This document shows positions 52,040 through 63,636 of a stretch of 64,000 nucleotides of DNA, piece after piece. Origin of the DNA: Perca fluviatilis (lineage: Eukaryota; Chordata; Actinopteri; Perciformes; Percidae); contig NC_053134.1 in the NCBI RefSeq assembly GCF_010015445.1, forward strand, positions 3,071,620 to 3,135,619. Reading direction: 5' to 3'. Each line of letters opens with the position of its first letter. Position 1 is the stretch's first letter. Both the position numbers and the translations under genes were made by a program. The notes under the pieces were generated by a model. That model was not told the DNA's origin. It made no database searches and saw nothing but the letters and a program-made list of their open reading frames with translations.

Positions 52040-53268
52040 GTCCTACATGCCTAGCTTAGCACAGATCCTGGAGGTAACTGGCTCCATCTAGCCTAGCTTA
52101 GCACAGATCCTGGAGGTAACAGGCTCCATCTAGCCTAGCTTAGCACAGATCCTGGAGGTAACAGGCTCCATCTAGCCTAGCTTAGCACAGATCCTGGAGG
52201 TAACCGGCTCCATCTAGCCTAGCTTGGCACAGATCCTGGAGGTAACCGGCTCCATCTAGCCTAGCGTAGCACAGATCCTGGAGGTAACAGGCTCCATCTA
52301 GCCTAGCGTAGCACAGATCCTGGAGGTAACAGGCTCCATCTAGCCTAGCTAGCACAGATCCTGGAGGTAACACCACTAGCTGCAATGAGGTAACAGCTAT
52401 CTAGCCTATAGACAGATCCTGGAGGTAACAGGCTCCATCTAGCCTAGCTTAGCACAGATCCTGGAGGTAACAGGCTCCATCTGGCCTAGCTTGGCACAGA
52501 TCCTGGAGGTAACAGCTCCATCTAGCCTAGCTGTAGCACAGATCCTGGAGGTAACAGGCTCCATCTAGCCTAGCTTAGCACAGATCCTGGAGGTAACCGG
52601 CTCCATCTAGCCTAGCTTGGCACAGATCCTGGAGGTAACCGGCTCCATCTAGCCTAGCGTAGCACAGATCCTGGAGGTAACAGGCTCCATCTAGCCTAGC
52701 GTAGCACAGATCCTGGAGGTAACAGGCTCCATCTAGCCTAGCTTAGCACAGATCCTGGAGGTAACAGGCTCCATCTAGCCTAGCGTAGCACAGATCCTGG
52801 AGGTAACAGGCTCCATCTAGCCTAGCTTAGCACAGATCCTGGAGGTAACAGGCTCCATCTAGCCTAGCTTAGCACAGATCCTGGAGGTAACAGGCTCCAT
52901 CTGGCCTAGCTTGGCACAGATCCTGGAGGTAACAGCCTCCATCTAGCCTAGCGTAGCACAGATCCTGGAGGTAACAGGCTCCATCTAGCCTAGCTTAGCA
53001 CAGATCCTGAAGGTAACAGGCTCCATCTAGCCTAGCTTGGCACAGATCCTGGAGGTAACCGGCTCCATCTAGCCTAGCTTGGCACAGATCCTGGAGGTAA
53101 CCGGCTCCATCTAGCCTAGCTTAGCACAGATCCTGGAGGTAACCGGCTCCATCTAGCCTAGCTTAGCACAGATCCTGGAGGTAACCGGCTCCATCTAGCC
53201 TAGCTTAGCACAGATCCTGGAGGTAACAGGCTCCATCTAGCCTAGCTTAGCACAGATCCTAACAGAAA
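52040..53268. repeat. 42-bp minisatellite, about 29 copies, in copy B
   Basis: The unit is CCTAGCTTAGCACAGATCCT then GGAGGTAACAGGCTCCATCT and AG. CTTAG/CGTAG/CTTGG and ACAGG/ACCGG variants recur in blocks, suggesting higher-order amplification. Copy A has no counterpart in the equivalent intron. Confidence 0.96.
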
Positions 53269-54689
53269 CATTTGTTAACATCGACAACTTCTCAGTCCCT
53301 CTCCCCCTTTAGTTCTACTGGAACATATCCAGAGTCTGCATGTTCCTTTAAGGTTAATCCTTTTATTTTATAAATGCATTTAAAAACACCTCCAAAAAGA
53401 CTGACTGTGCAAGATCAACAAGGAGCAGACGAGATCTAAAAACATCACTCGCACACAGCTGACGTTGAAAATCTGTTTGGCTTCCCAGATCCTAATTCCT
53501 CCTTCCCCTTCTCACCTTTCTAACCTCTGATTAGCACACATACACACAGGTGCACAGGTGACGTAGCCAACAAACCATTCACACAAACACACACAGAATA
53601 CACGTGCACACACACGCGCGCAGCACATGTCTAAATTGGCTACAACACTAACTTCTTTTTCTTCTTCTATGGTCTCCTTCGGGGTGTCCTGCAGCAGCAG
53701 AAGTCCGTCTACATCCAGGTCAGTTTACCCAAAATATTTAACTCAAGAGTGAACAAACAAACTAAACAATCAGTCAGCTGATTATGATTTTATAAACGTG
53801 TGAAACTTCTCTCTCCAGGCCTGCTTCTCCAAAATCATCTCCAGGACCCTGCTGGTCTTTGACATCGTCATGGAGATCTTCTTCACTCTGATTGTCCTGG
53901 GGGTGAGAATTATTAAACCCTTATTTTATATTTATTTAGTTTTACAGCATACCCCCCTCAGGCTATATCTACATTATCTATAGCTACACTATCTATATCT
54001 ACACTATATCAAACTAATATCTTATTCATATGATCAGTCAGCTGATTATGATTTATAATGTGTGAAACTTCTCTGTCCAGGCCTGCTTCCCCATCATCTC
54101 CTCCAGGATCCTGCAGCTCTATGACAGCGCCATCAGGACCTAGTTAACTCTGGCTATCCTGTGGGTGAGAATCATTAAACACTTTATTTTATATTAGTTA
54201 CACATCAGTGATTCGAAGCATACCCCCCTCAGGCTATATCTACACTGCTACATTTTGGTTTAAAAAAGCTGTAGGCCTACTGCACAGAATCACAACACAA
54301 CACAAACATATTCATGATTTAAATTAATGTTTAAGTATAAGTATATATATGCTCTGGACCTCAGCTTACCTTCCCGAAAACACAACAGAATGACCCCTGG
54401 TGGTTGCGAAGAGTAAAAAAAGGCTTTGTACTACGGCAAGAAGAAAAGGAGCACTTAGAATAACACCAGGCTGCCATCTGCTGGCCATCCTATAATACTC
54501 CCTTACATTCACATTACAGGTGCTGTAGGTAGGATTGGGAAGATCCAGGACTTAGCCAAACATTTGTTAACATCGACAACTTCTCAGTCCCTCTCCCCCT
54601 TTCTGCTAAAGCCCCAAACTGTCTCCTAAGCCCCTCCCCCCACAAGGGAGAATGAATGTGTGCGCATGAGCAGTGATTGACACGCAGTT

Positions 54690-54696
54690 AGATAGA

Positions 54697-54746
<50 letters not shown>
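54690..54746. repeat. (TA)n(CA)n microsatellite
   Basis: GATAGATAGATA followed by TA then CA dinucleotides. Confidence 0.95.
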
Positions 54747-54779
54747 ACTGTCACACCACTGCTATGTATTAAAAGCCAG

Positions 54780-55320
54780 ACGAAACAGGTACGTTTTGAG
54801 TTTGGACCTAAAAAGAGCTACATCTGTGGTAGTGCGAATATCAGGGGGTAACTTGTTCCAGAGTCTCGGGGCTGATCACCCCCCCCCCACCGTTTATACC
54901 CTGACCTCGGCACTCCTAAAACTCGCTGATTTGAAGAACGCAATGACTGGTTGTGCTCCCGCAAAGTTAAAATTTCAGACAAATACTCCGGGGCCAGAGC
55001 CATTTAAGGCCTTGAAAGCAAACAATAAAATCTTAAAATCTATTCTAAAAACGCACAGAGAGAGCCATATGTAGAGCGTGGAGAACGGGAGTGATGTGTG
55101 CACGTCTAGATGTATTTGTTAAAAAGCGAGCAGCAGCATTTTGCACAGGTTGAAGACGTGAGATGGAGGTCTGTGAGATGGAGGTCTGATTCAGACCAAC
55201 ATAAAGAGCATTACAGTAATCCAACCTTGAACTAATAAAAGCATGAATCGCCTTTTCTAGACCGTGCCTGTTAAGGAAGGGCTTAACTTTAGCCAGGAGA
55301 TGAAGCTGGAAACAGCTCAT
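54780..55320 (-). pseudogene. LINE reverse transcriptase remnant (L2-like)
   Basis: The minus-strand frame has FQLHLLAKVKPFLNRHGLEK then AIHAFISSRLDYCNALYVGL and LQPVQNAAARFLTNTSRRAH. After a frameshift come FAFKALNG and APEYLSEILTLREHNQSLRS. This is the C-terminal reverse transcriptase block of an L2-like fish LINE. A short duplication repeats TSISQTSIS. It is truncated and frameshifted, sits in the intron before exon 9 of copy B, and is absent from copy A. Confidence 0.8.
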
Positions 55321-56009
55321 TCTAACATTACTGAATGTTAACGTACCTTTCTGTTCCCCTCCAGCTGCTGGCCATGGTCCTGTCCTCCGTCATGATCCAC
55401 CAGCTGCTGTCCCCAAACAGACCCGTTTCCCCGACGACGGCGCCACCCGTCACCAAACCTCCCAAAGACGAGGAGCTGCACGACGTTCTTCCTCCAAAGT
55501 ACTACTAGAGGACCACCGGCTTCCCTCAGGCTCGCTGTTAAAGGTCAGGAAGTCCAGCTGTTTGTCCCAGTGTCCAAAGTGCCTAAACGTCCAATGAGGA
55601 GTCCCGGCTGTCGGCTCCATCCAGATCAAACGCAAAGCAGCTTTTATCTGCTGCAACATTATTATTCATTTCACATTCTTATTTAACACTTATTATTATT
55701 ATTGTTATTTTTGTACGAATCTGCTGTTTTTCCACGACCAGAGAAGATCGGCTTTGTTAACGTTTTTCTGTCACTGTTCTACTGATAATCACAAGATTAT
55801 TACTTCACATAGTTCTCATGAAAATGGTCTCGTTTGCTTGAATTCAGACTTTTTTTCCTAAGGAATTTGGTTCCGAAAAATCCTCTTCTGGATAAACGCA
55901 CAACTAGTTTTCACCAGCAACACAATCTAGCCAAGATGTACATGTAAGGATGGTGATTTCAGGGCGGTTTCTGGTTAAACTAAAAAGATCTTATCTATAA
56001 ACAGAAAGC

Positions 56010-56366
56010 TCTATCTCTGTAGGGATCCTTTCCTTAATGTTGTCACACACTTAGAATAATAATCTGAGTCTGTCAGCGGCAACAACAGAACTTTTAGTGG
56101 ACAAAATTGACGATGCACAAATACCCCAAGTGGTTACATCGCAGCCTGTATTGTGTACAGGCTGCGATGTAAGTGGGTCCAATCACACCACTACTCAGGG
56201 TTTGGTGCTGAACATTATCTCCTTTCCGTATGGTAATGTGGTTCAGGGTTCTGTATACAATACATGATGTATTTCACACTGTACTTAAGTCTAATTTGCT
56301 AGGTGTACTTTATTTTCAATTGCTCTGTATGGCTGGCACCTACTGCAGAATTGACAATAAAGTCGC
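56010..56366 (+). other. Copy B 3-prime flank homologous to copy A
   Basis: Includes the dispersed repeat shared with 25875-25995, then TCTGTATGGCTGGCACCTAC and AATAAA near 56357. The end matches 45960-46010. Confidence 0.6.
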
Positions 56367-56798
56367 CTTGACTTGACTTTATTGTGATGTATACTCTGTC
56401 CCCTGATATATTGGGCATCACATATTTCCCTGTGAGTTGCTGATACGTTTCATTAAAGGGTAACTACCAGGTTTATTTTTTCCAACTGGACCCTATTTCC
56501 CCATGTGTTTGTGTCTAAGTGACTGACGGGAACAACAATCTTTGACGTTGGTCCAGCATTAAGCGAGATCGCTGCAGTCGGCAGCGGAGAAACAAGATAC
56601 GATCTAAGTTAATAGGACAATGGTCCGGCTTGTATTTACGTTCAAAATGTCTATTTAAAGAGGAAGAATACAGCGATGTCAGCGATAGATTTACTAAACA
56701 ACAGCCTTGGAACTGAAAAACATTTAAATGCTGATGGAAAAAAAACGACAAAAACTTGGAAAAGGACGGTAGGAAGAAGAAAGGAAGGTAAGAATATG

Positions 56799-57384
56799 TA
56801 ACCTGACTCCGCCAGATGGATCGCTTCGCATTTGCTCGGCATATCCATCTGGGAACTTTCCGTTGGAGAACTTTTGGGAAGGGGTGAAAATACTGGTTAG
56901 CTGATTGGATAAACCATCTGTCTATCACCTATGTTGGTGATAGACGGGCCAAATCAACCAATCAGATCAACGAAGCGTATGAAAATACAACCACAAGCCC
57001 CTGTTGCTGCAAGCAGAGCATAGCTCGTTAGCTCAGCATGCAAGCAGCATGTCGGTAATATGTCGGGATATTGGCCGTTTGTGTAACGAGAATTTAGGAA
57101 TAAAAGGCACCATGTCAGGTTCCTGGTCCATAATCCAAAAGAAGGATCCAAGAGAAGAAAGCATTAGCGAGTGGCTAACAGAATTGGGGCTACTGCTGTC
57201 CGAAAATACTGGTTAGCTGATTGGATAAACCATCTGTCTATCGCCACCTAACCCACCTCAAAACCAACGCTGATTGGCCCGGTCGTTTGGCGAACGGCTC
57301 CAAATTTTCTCTATCTCAAGATGCCAGACTGATCTGCGAGTGGAAAACTGGAGCTCGCCAGATCAGGACGGTCTCACGAGGCTA
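56799..57384. mobile_element. MITE with perfect 9-bp flanking duplication
   Basis: Starts TAACCTGACTCCGCCAGATG and ends CTCACGAGGCTA; AAGAATATG lies at 56790-56798 and again at 57385-57393. An 8-bp hAT-type duplication plus one matching base is the likely explanation. The interior repeats TACTGGTTAGCTGATTGGAT twice. Confidence 0.75.
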
Positions 57385-57499
57385 AAGAATATGTCCAAAG
57401 AAGGTGACAAAAACGTCACATTTTTGGTAGAAAAAAGGTCTAAATAAAGAGGTACAACTGGTACAAGTACAACAGCATGGAACTGAAAAACATTTAGCA

Positions 57500-58437
57500 A
57501 AAAAATCTCACGTACCCCCTACAGTCCTCTAAAGTACCCCTAGGGGGACACGTACCCCCTACAGTCCTCTAAAGTACCCCTAGGGGGACACGTACCCCCT
57601 ACAGTCCTCCTAAAATTACCCTAGGGGACACGTACCCTACAGTCCTCTAAAGTGTACCCTAAGGGGACATTCCCCCTACAGTCCTCTAAAGTACCCCTAG
57701 GGGGACACGTACCCCCTACAGTCCTCTAAAGTACCCCTAGGGGGACACGTACCCCCTACAGTCCTCTAAAGTACCCCTAGGGGGACACGTACCCCCTACA
57801 GTCCTCTAAAGTACCCCTAGGGGGACACGTACCCCCTACAGTCCTCTAAAGTACCCCTAGGGGGACACGTACCCCCTACAGTCCTCTAAAGTACCCCTAG
57901 GGGGACCGCGTGCCCCTACAGTCCTCTCTAAAATTACCCTAGGGGGCCGTACCCCCTACAGTCCTCTAAAGTACCCCTAGGGGGACACGTACCCCCTACA
58001 GTCCTCTAAAGTACCCCTAGGGGGACACGTACCCCCTACAGTCCTCTAAAGTACCCCTAGGGGGACCGTAACCCTACAGTCCTCAAAAGTAACCCTAAGG
58101 GGACCATTGCCCCAAACAGTCCTCGAAGAGTACCCCTAGGGGACACGTACCCCTAGATCCTCCTAAAGTACCCCTAGGGGGACACGTACCCCTACAGTCC
58201 TCTAAAAGTACCCCTAGGGGGAACGTACCCCTACAGTCCTCTAAAAGTACCCCTAGGGGGACCACGTACCCTACAGTCCTCTAAAGTACCCCTAGGGGAC
58301 AAGTACCCCTAGATCCATTACCCTACAGTCCTCTAAAGTACCCCTAGGGGGACACGTACCCCCTACAGTCCTCTAAAGTACCCCTAGGGGGACACGTACC
58401 CCCTACAGTCCTCTAAAGTACCCCTAGGGGGACACAT
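57500..58437. repeat. 40-bp minisatellite, about 23 copies
   Basis: Unit ACACGTACCCCCTACAGTCC then TCTAAAGTACCCCTAGGGGG. Most copies are identical, with degenerate ones near 57600-57680, 57905-57945 and 58065-58320. It is the expanded, inverted form of a segment seen once in each duplicate at 24280 and 24745. Confidence 0.96.
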
Positions 58438-58979
58438 AAGGCATAAAAAAAAATTCAAAAGAACAGTGAACATGAAATAACGACACTGTGTGCGACAGCT
58501 CGGTGCGTTGTGTAAATCGTTATAATTGTTCTATAATCTTTACAAAACACTTTTGACACTAGCAGTTTAAAAAAATTACATTTTCCAAAAAGTGTGCTGA
58601 TTTTTGTTTTTCTTCTTCCTTTTCAAAAGCCCAAAGACAAGAGAGAGCAGCGTTGAGTTCTTACTCGTCTCTCTCTCTCCGTGCATCGGTTCCTCCCCAC
58701 AAGGCAGATCAGACATCCATGGATGTAGTTTTTTATACAATGTCACTGTAGTTCTTTCAGTAAGCAGAGCGATTAATGGAGCTACAGGCCCGCTGGAAAA
58801 CAACAGGACAAGTACACAGGAGAGAGCACACACACACACACACGATACTTATGTTCATGTACAGATTTCCATCACCGCCACGGGAATATAACTTATTAAA
58901 TAATCCACTTTTATTCACCTTTTTTTTTTTTTTAAAGTCAAACAGAAAAAAGCCTTTTACAGAAATCAAACATGCACGG

Positions 58980-59284
58980 TATTATTAGTGTGTGGGTCTG
59001 TGTGTGTGTTTCTGTGTGTGTGTGTTTGTCTGTGTGCATGCGTGTGTTTCTGTGTGTGTATGTGTTTCTGTGTGTGCGTATGTGTTTGTGTGTGTTTCTG
59101 TGTGTGTGTCTGTGTGCGTGTGTGTTTCTATGTGTGTGTAAGTGTGCCTGTGTCTGTGTGTGTCTGTGTGTGTGTGCCTGTGTGTGTGTGTGTCTGTGTG
59201 TATCTGTGTGTGCGTGCGTGTGCCTGTGTGCGTGTGTGTTTGTGTGTGCCTGTGTCTGCGTGTGTGTGTATGTGTGTGTCTGTG

Positions 59285-59372
<88 letters not shown>

Positions 59373-59655
59373 GTGTGCCTGTGTGTGTGTTTGTCTGTGT
59401 GTGTGTGTGTGTGTCTGTGCCTGTGTGTGTGTTTGTCTGTGTGTGTGTGCCTGTGTGTGTGCGTGTGTTTGTCTGTGTGTGTGTGCCTGTGTGTGTGCGT
59501 GTGTTTGTCTGTGTGTGCGTGTGCCTGTGTGTGCCTGTGTGTGTCTGTCTGTGTGTGTCTGTGTGTGTGTGTGCCTGTGTGTGTCTGTCTGTGTGTGTCT
59601 GTGTGTGTGTGTGTGTCTGTGTGTGTGTGTGTGCGTGCGTGTCTGTGCGTGTGCT
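58980..59655. repeat. (GT)n array with CTGTGT/CCTGTGT interruptions
   Basis: About 675 bp. The 242- and 281-codon frames across it are dinucleotide artefacts. Confidence 0.97.
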
Positions 59656-60177
59656 TTAAAAACCATGCAGAGGACGAGGAGGACGAATGAACTATCGAGG
59701 ACGCTACTATTAACCTTCAGAGCTGAGTTATTGATTACAAAAAGAGAATTAATTGCCTTTGAGAATTTTTATTTTTTCAAGCAAAAATGTCAACAAACAA
59801 AAAATCTGTTTTTTTAAGCACAGTTTGGAGCCAAAAGTGATCTCTGTGCACCGAGTGATTTTACCTCCAGTAGAAGAACTATTCTCCGTGTAAACTAACA
59901 CGCCCACACCTAAATACCTCATCACTCGGGTCTTCCGGCAGCTTTTACTGGCAGAAAATCGAGCGACCTTCCTCTTCTGGAGAGTCCTGAATCACGTTTT
60001 CTGAATTCTTTGCGATCACGGAAGGCTTGCATCACGTGGACGCGCCGACAGTTTTGTCGTCATTAATTACTTGAGGCCGTTTTATGGTCCTGTGGAGGCT
60101 CCACGCAGAGCTTCAGCTGTAGCCTACATAAGTGGTCTGGTGTTTATATTTGTGCGCTGGTGTGTGCGTTGAGCTGG

Positions 60178-60204
60178 CATGTGTGTGTGTGTGTGTGTGT
60201 GTGT
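60178..60204. repeat. (GT)n microsatellite
   Basis: Short pure GT run. Confidence 0.9.
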
Positions 60205-60269
60205 GGTAGAGCGAGGGAGAAGTGAGAGAGTGGCGGCAATTATCTTCGGAGTGAGTAGAGACTCTAGAG

Positions 60270-60587
60270 CAGGGGGGGTCAAACTCATTTTCCCAGAGGG
60301 CCACACTGGAAAAAGAGAATCCCACCGAGGGCCAGACATGGAGAGAGTTCATTGACGGGCTTTTGTTACAGCATGTAACTTTTTTTTTTTTTTTTTTAAC
60401 ATTTTGGGAGCTTTTTACCTCATTTTTGTTGCAACTTTTTCAGATATTTGTCACCTTTTTATAAATTTGTTGCTTTTTCCGACATTTTTGTACGCTTTTT
60501 GTCTCATTTTTGTGGACAGGAAGCCCTACAAAAGTCATCAAAAGAGTTCCTTAGAATTTAGCAGAATTTATCCTTTTTTTTTTTTAT

Positions 60588-60622
<35 letters not shown>

Positions 60623-60901
60623 CGACGACGACGACGACGACAACCTGTTTCTCAGCCTGAATATGAAAACTCTCTCTGCTTCTTCTGGGGGAATTTCTCA
60701 GAGTCTCAGAGTTGGAAAATCTGCCAAATTCTGCTCTGTTTTTTCAAGTAATCGCAGTTTAAAAAACTCTTTCCTGTGTTTCTGGTGTGGCGCACAACTA
60801 GGAGGACCAAAATCTATCGTGAACCCAAATTGATACGCGGGCCGGATCTAAATCTGCAAGGGGCCTGATTTGGCCCTCGGGCCTTGAGTTTGACACACAT
60901 A
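60270..60901. mobile_element. hAT-type non-autonomous element, perfect 8-bp duplication
   Basis: CAGGGGGGGTCAAACTCATT at the left and CCTTGAGTTTGACACACATA at the right form the inverted ends. CTCTAGAG flanks both sides (60262-60269 and 60902-60909). The 632-bp interior is T-rich and includes (AAC)n(GAC)n. Confidence 0.9.
60588..60645. repeat. (AAC)n(GAC)n trinucleotide repeat
   Basis: About twelve AAC units pass into six GAC units, inside the hAT element. Confidence 0.95.
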
Positions 60902-60911
60902 CTCTAGAGTC

Positions 60912-61328
60912 TAGGGTTGGGCATCGAGAACAGATTCCTAATCGGAATCGGTTCAAAAATTACGATTCTATCGAAATCGTTTCTTTATTGGAATCGTTTT
61001 GGAATCGTTTGGAGGATTTGGTTTCAAATCCGATCATCACTTTCCAATTTATCACGCGCAAGTTTGGGTTTCCGTAGCGACCAGGTGCTTGTTGTGTTGC
61101 AGCCGTGCAGCACAGTAAGCGGTGCTCTAGTGTGGCTTTATTTTACGTTGAAAAAGCTGTCAAACTGCAACCCACCTTTGAATCAAAATAAAACTTTCCT
61201 CTTATTTGTGAAATAAGCATGTGACCCGTTTCAACTCCACCCCTCTGAGAACCGGAATCGATGAGAACCGGAATCGAAAGGAGGAATTGGAATCAGAATC
61301 GTTAAAATCCAAACGATGCCCATCCCTA
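60912..61328. mobile_element. MITE with AGGGTTGGGCATCG ends
   Basis: AGGGTTGGGCATCGAGAAC at the left and AAACGATGCCCATCCCT at the right are inverted-similar. The interior has repeated GGAATCG motifs. CTAGAGTC-like sequence flanks both sides, so it was probably inserted next to the hAT target duplication. Confidence 0.75.
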
Positions 61329-62140
61329 CTAGAGTCCTAGTGAGAGAACCAAAGAGTCTCCTCCTGTTCTTTCTGACCACGGTGGGAGATGTGGAGCAGG
61401 AGAAGTTACCCCTCTCCTTGATTTCATGGTGTTGATGCAGAAGGAGAACCAGGACATGAGTCGGGAGGGGGGGGGAATGCCACGCTACCGAGTCACAGCC
61501 GAGCGACGCCGCGACTTGTAGTTGCATTTTTCGAGAGGTGCACGTCGGGCTATGGTGTAGACGCAGAGGGGTCTGAAGGGGAACGCTGTCGATTTGACGC
61601 AGAAGCATAAAAAGGCCTTCCTAAGAATTCCTGACGGGAAACTGCTGCTACAGCTTCAACACGAACCTGAATGAAATCTGAAGCGGTCCTTTAATTTAAT
61701 ATTCTGTCCAGCAGGCGGCGATATTTCACCGCAAACTGTCCTCTGGGTTTGAAAAACATGTTTTGAGATAAATACGGTGATTAATGGAGGTTTATACAGT
61801 GTGTGTTTGTATGTTTAATATCCCTCGAGAGATCCTCTCAACGTTATTTCAGCTCTTTTATTGAATGTATTAGATACAGACTGGATGGGTTCTCTGGGGG
61901 GAGGGGGGGCTTTTTAAGTTTTAGTGACTGCTTCTGTAGGAAATCAAAGTCATTAAAGTGCCCATTTTGATCACGAGTTACTTTTATTTTGAAGGGAACA
62001 GTGATTAAACCATTTTAAATATGATTTCCCATGATCCTTAGCAGCAAAGGCGGTGCTGAATGAACACAGCAGAAACAGTTGGGATCCTTTTTTCTTTTTT
62101 TAGAAGGATTTTAGAGCAACAGAGACACTCGAGAATGTGT
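61329..62140. other. No gene recognised
   Basis: A GC-moderate stretch (61340-61610) has a 125-codon minus-strand frame without splice or domain support. The remainder is AT-rich. Confidence 0.4.
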
Positions 62141-62147
62141 CTGCAAG

Positions 62148-62179
62148 CGTGTGTGTGTGTGTGTGTGTGTGTCTGTATA

Positions 62180-62237
<58 letters not shown>

Positions 62238-62320
62238 CGTGCGTGTGTGTGTGTGCGTGTGTGTGTGTGTGTGTGTGCGTGCGTGTGTGCATGTGTGCAT
62301 GTGTGTGTGCATGTGCGTGT
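62148..62320. repeat. (GT)n / GCGT array
   Basis: GT dinucleotides with GCGTGCGT and GTGCATGT interruptions. Confidence 0.95.
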
Positions 62321-62614
62321 TAGCCAGAAGAGCAGCATCCTCCGGCGGGCGTGGCTTGTGGTTCGTCGTCGACGATCTGTACGCCCCGCCTGCTCGATGC
62401 TGATTGGCTGGCTCCGTTGCCCTTCAACCTCTCCTCGGCCTGCGCCGTTTCCATCATCCCTGAAAAAACACACGCAGAGCTCAAACACACCTCACAGCCA
62501 GCGCCGGGAGAAGTATTCAGACCCTTTACTGCAGTAAAAGTACTAGTACTACCACCACACTGACTGATGTCCTTCAGTCTCGTTGGTTGCTGCGTAGTTT
62601 GTTTATTGTTTATT

Positions 62615-62880
62615 ATTGTTTATTATTTAGATCCCCATTAGGTACTCCATTAAGCAGCAGCTATTCTTCCTGGGGTCTTAACAATTTTTACCAAAATACT
62701 AACATCAAAGCTGTACAACAATGAAGACAAATACAGAAGTGCACCCAACATCTTCTACATCAACTAACTAACAAACATACACACAACACATATACACTAA
62801 ACATAACAACATAACCATATAACAATATAAGCTCTTCCATGTACAAAATATTACCACTCACAGGGTATAATATGAAATAA
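62615..62880 (-). mobile_element. LINE-like 3-prime region
   Basis: TTATTTAGATCCCCATTAGG, TAAGCAGCAGCTATTCTTCC and TGGGGTC are recognisable as the 3-prime UTR of a fish LINE in reverse. A CA/AAC-rich stretch follows. Confidence 0.5.
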
Positions 62881-63185
62881 AAATCACATTTCAATTGTAG
62901 TCGTCTCACGGTTTTCATTATGTGCGTTTTCTTTTTGCGTGAAGCACTTTTTGTAACTGTGGTTTGGTGTTAAATAATAAAATGTCTTCGTGCTGAAACT
63001 GAGATGCGTCTTCTCTTCGACTCGGAGGGCCTCGTGTACGTACATTTGCAAACAGAGCGTCATCAGCGCCGTGGCCAACCCCCAGAAAGCGCATGCGGCG
63101 ATACTTAAAGCCCAACTCTCGCCAAAATGCAACCTAGGGTCTTTTTGTCAATGTACACGAGTCAAACTTTGGTTTAAAAAGCATA

Positions 63186-63525
63186 CAGTACAGGCCAAAA
63201 GTTTGGACACACCTTCTCATTCAATGCGTTTCCTTTTTATTTTCATGACTATTTACATTGTAGATTCTCACTGAAGGCATCAAAACTATGAATGAACACA
63301 TATGGAATTATGTACTTAACAAAAAAGTGTGAAATAACTGAAAACATGTCTTATATTTTAGATTCTTCAAAGTAGCCACCCTTTGCTTTTTTTGATAACT
63401 CTGCAAACCCTTGGTGTTCTCTCAATGAGCTTCATGAGGTAGTCACCTGAAATGGTTTTACCTTCACAGGTGTGCTTTGTCAGGGTTCATTAGTGGAAGT
63501 TTTTCCCTTATTAATAAAAAAGCAA
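63186..63525 (+). mobile_element. Tc1-like MITE, left arm only
   Basis: CAGTACAGGCCAAAAGTTTG after TA at 63184-63185. It matches 2906-3225 but ends abruptly at CTTATTAATAAAAAAGCAAA, so the right arm is missing. Confidence 0.85.
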
Positions 63526-63636
63526 ATCGGCGTCGGCGGTATCGTAGAAACAGAAAATATTTAGCTGAATCATTGGTAAAAAAAAATAAAGACAAAAAAC
63601 TGATTCTAAGGAAAAGAATAGATTTTTAAAAACCTA

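Larger units (their letters stand above)
50010..55508 (+). pseudogene. Tetraspanin B, degenerate tandem paralogue
   Basis: Recognisable exons: exon 1 50010-50069 (MPQVNSCLKWLLAVFNVIFA), exon 6 51680-51793 (MRCCGLFSYEDWEG, PDSC kept), exon 7 53698-53718, exon 8 53819-53902, a second exon 8 at 54081-54164, and exon 9 55365-55508 ending KYY and stop. Splice sites of all are intact. Exons 2-5, encoding the rest of TM1, TM2, TM3 and the start of the large loop, are absent; the interval holds MITEs instead. The second exon 8 contains TAG at 54141-54143. As all introns are phase 0, splicing 1-6-7-8-9 would keep frame for about 140 residues with two membrane segments, so a short product cannot be excluded. 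It is most simply a pseudogene from the segmental duplication. Confidence 0.85.

Noticed and set aside
62884..63132. 82-codon minus-strand frame with a possible membrane segment
   Set aside because: It overlaps sequence resembling a dispersed fish repeat (CAACCTAGGGTCTTTTTGTC) and has no splice support.
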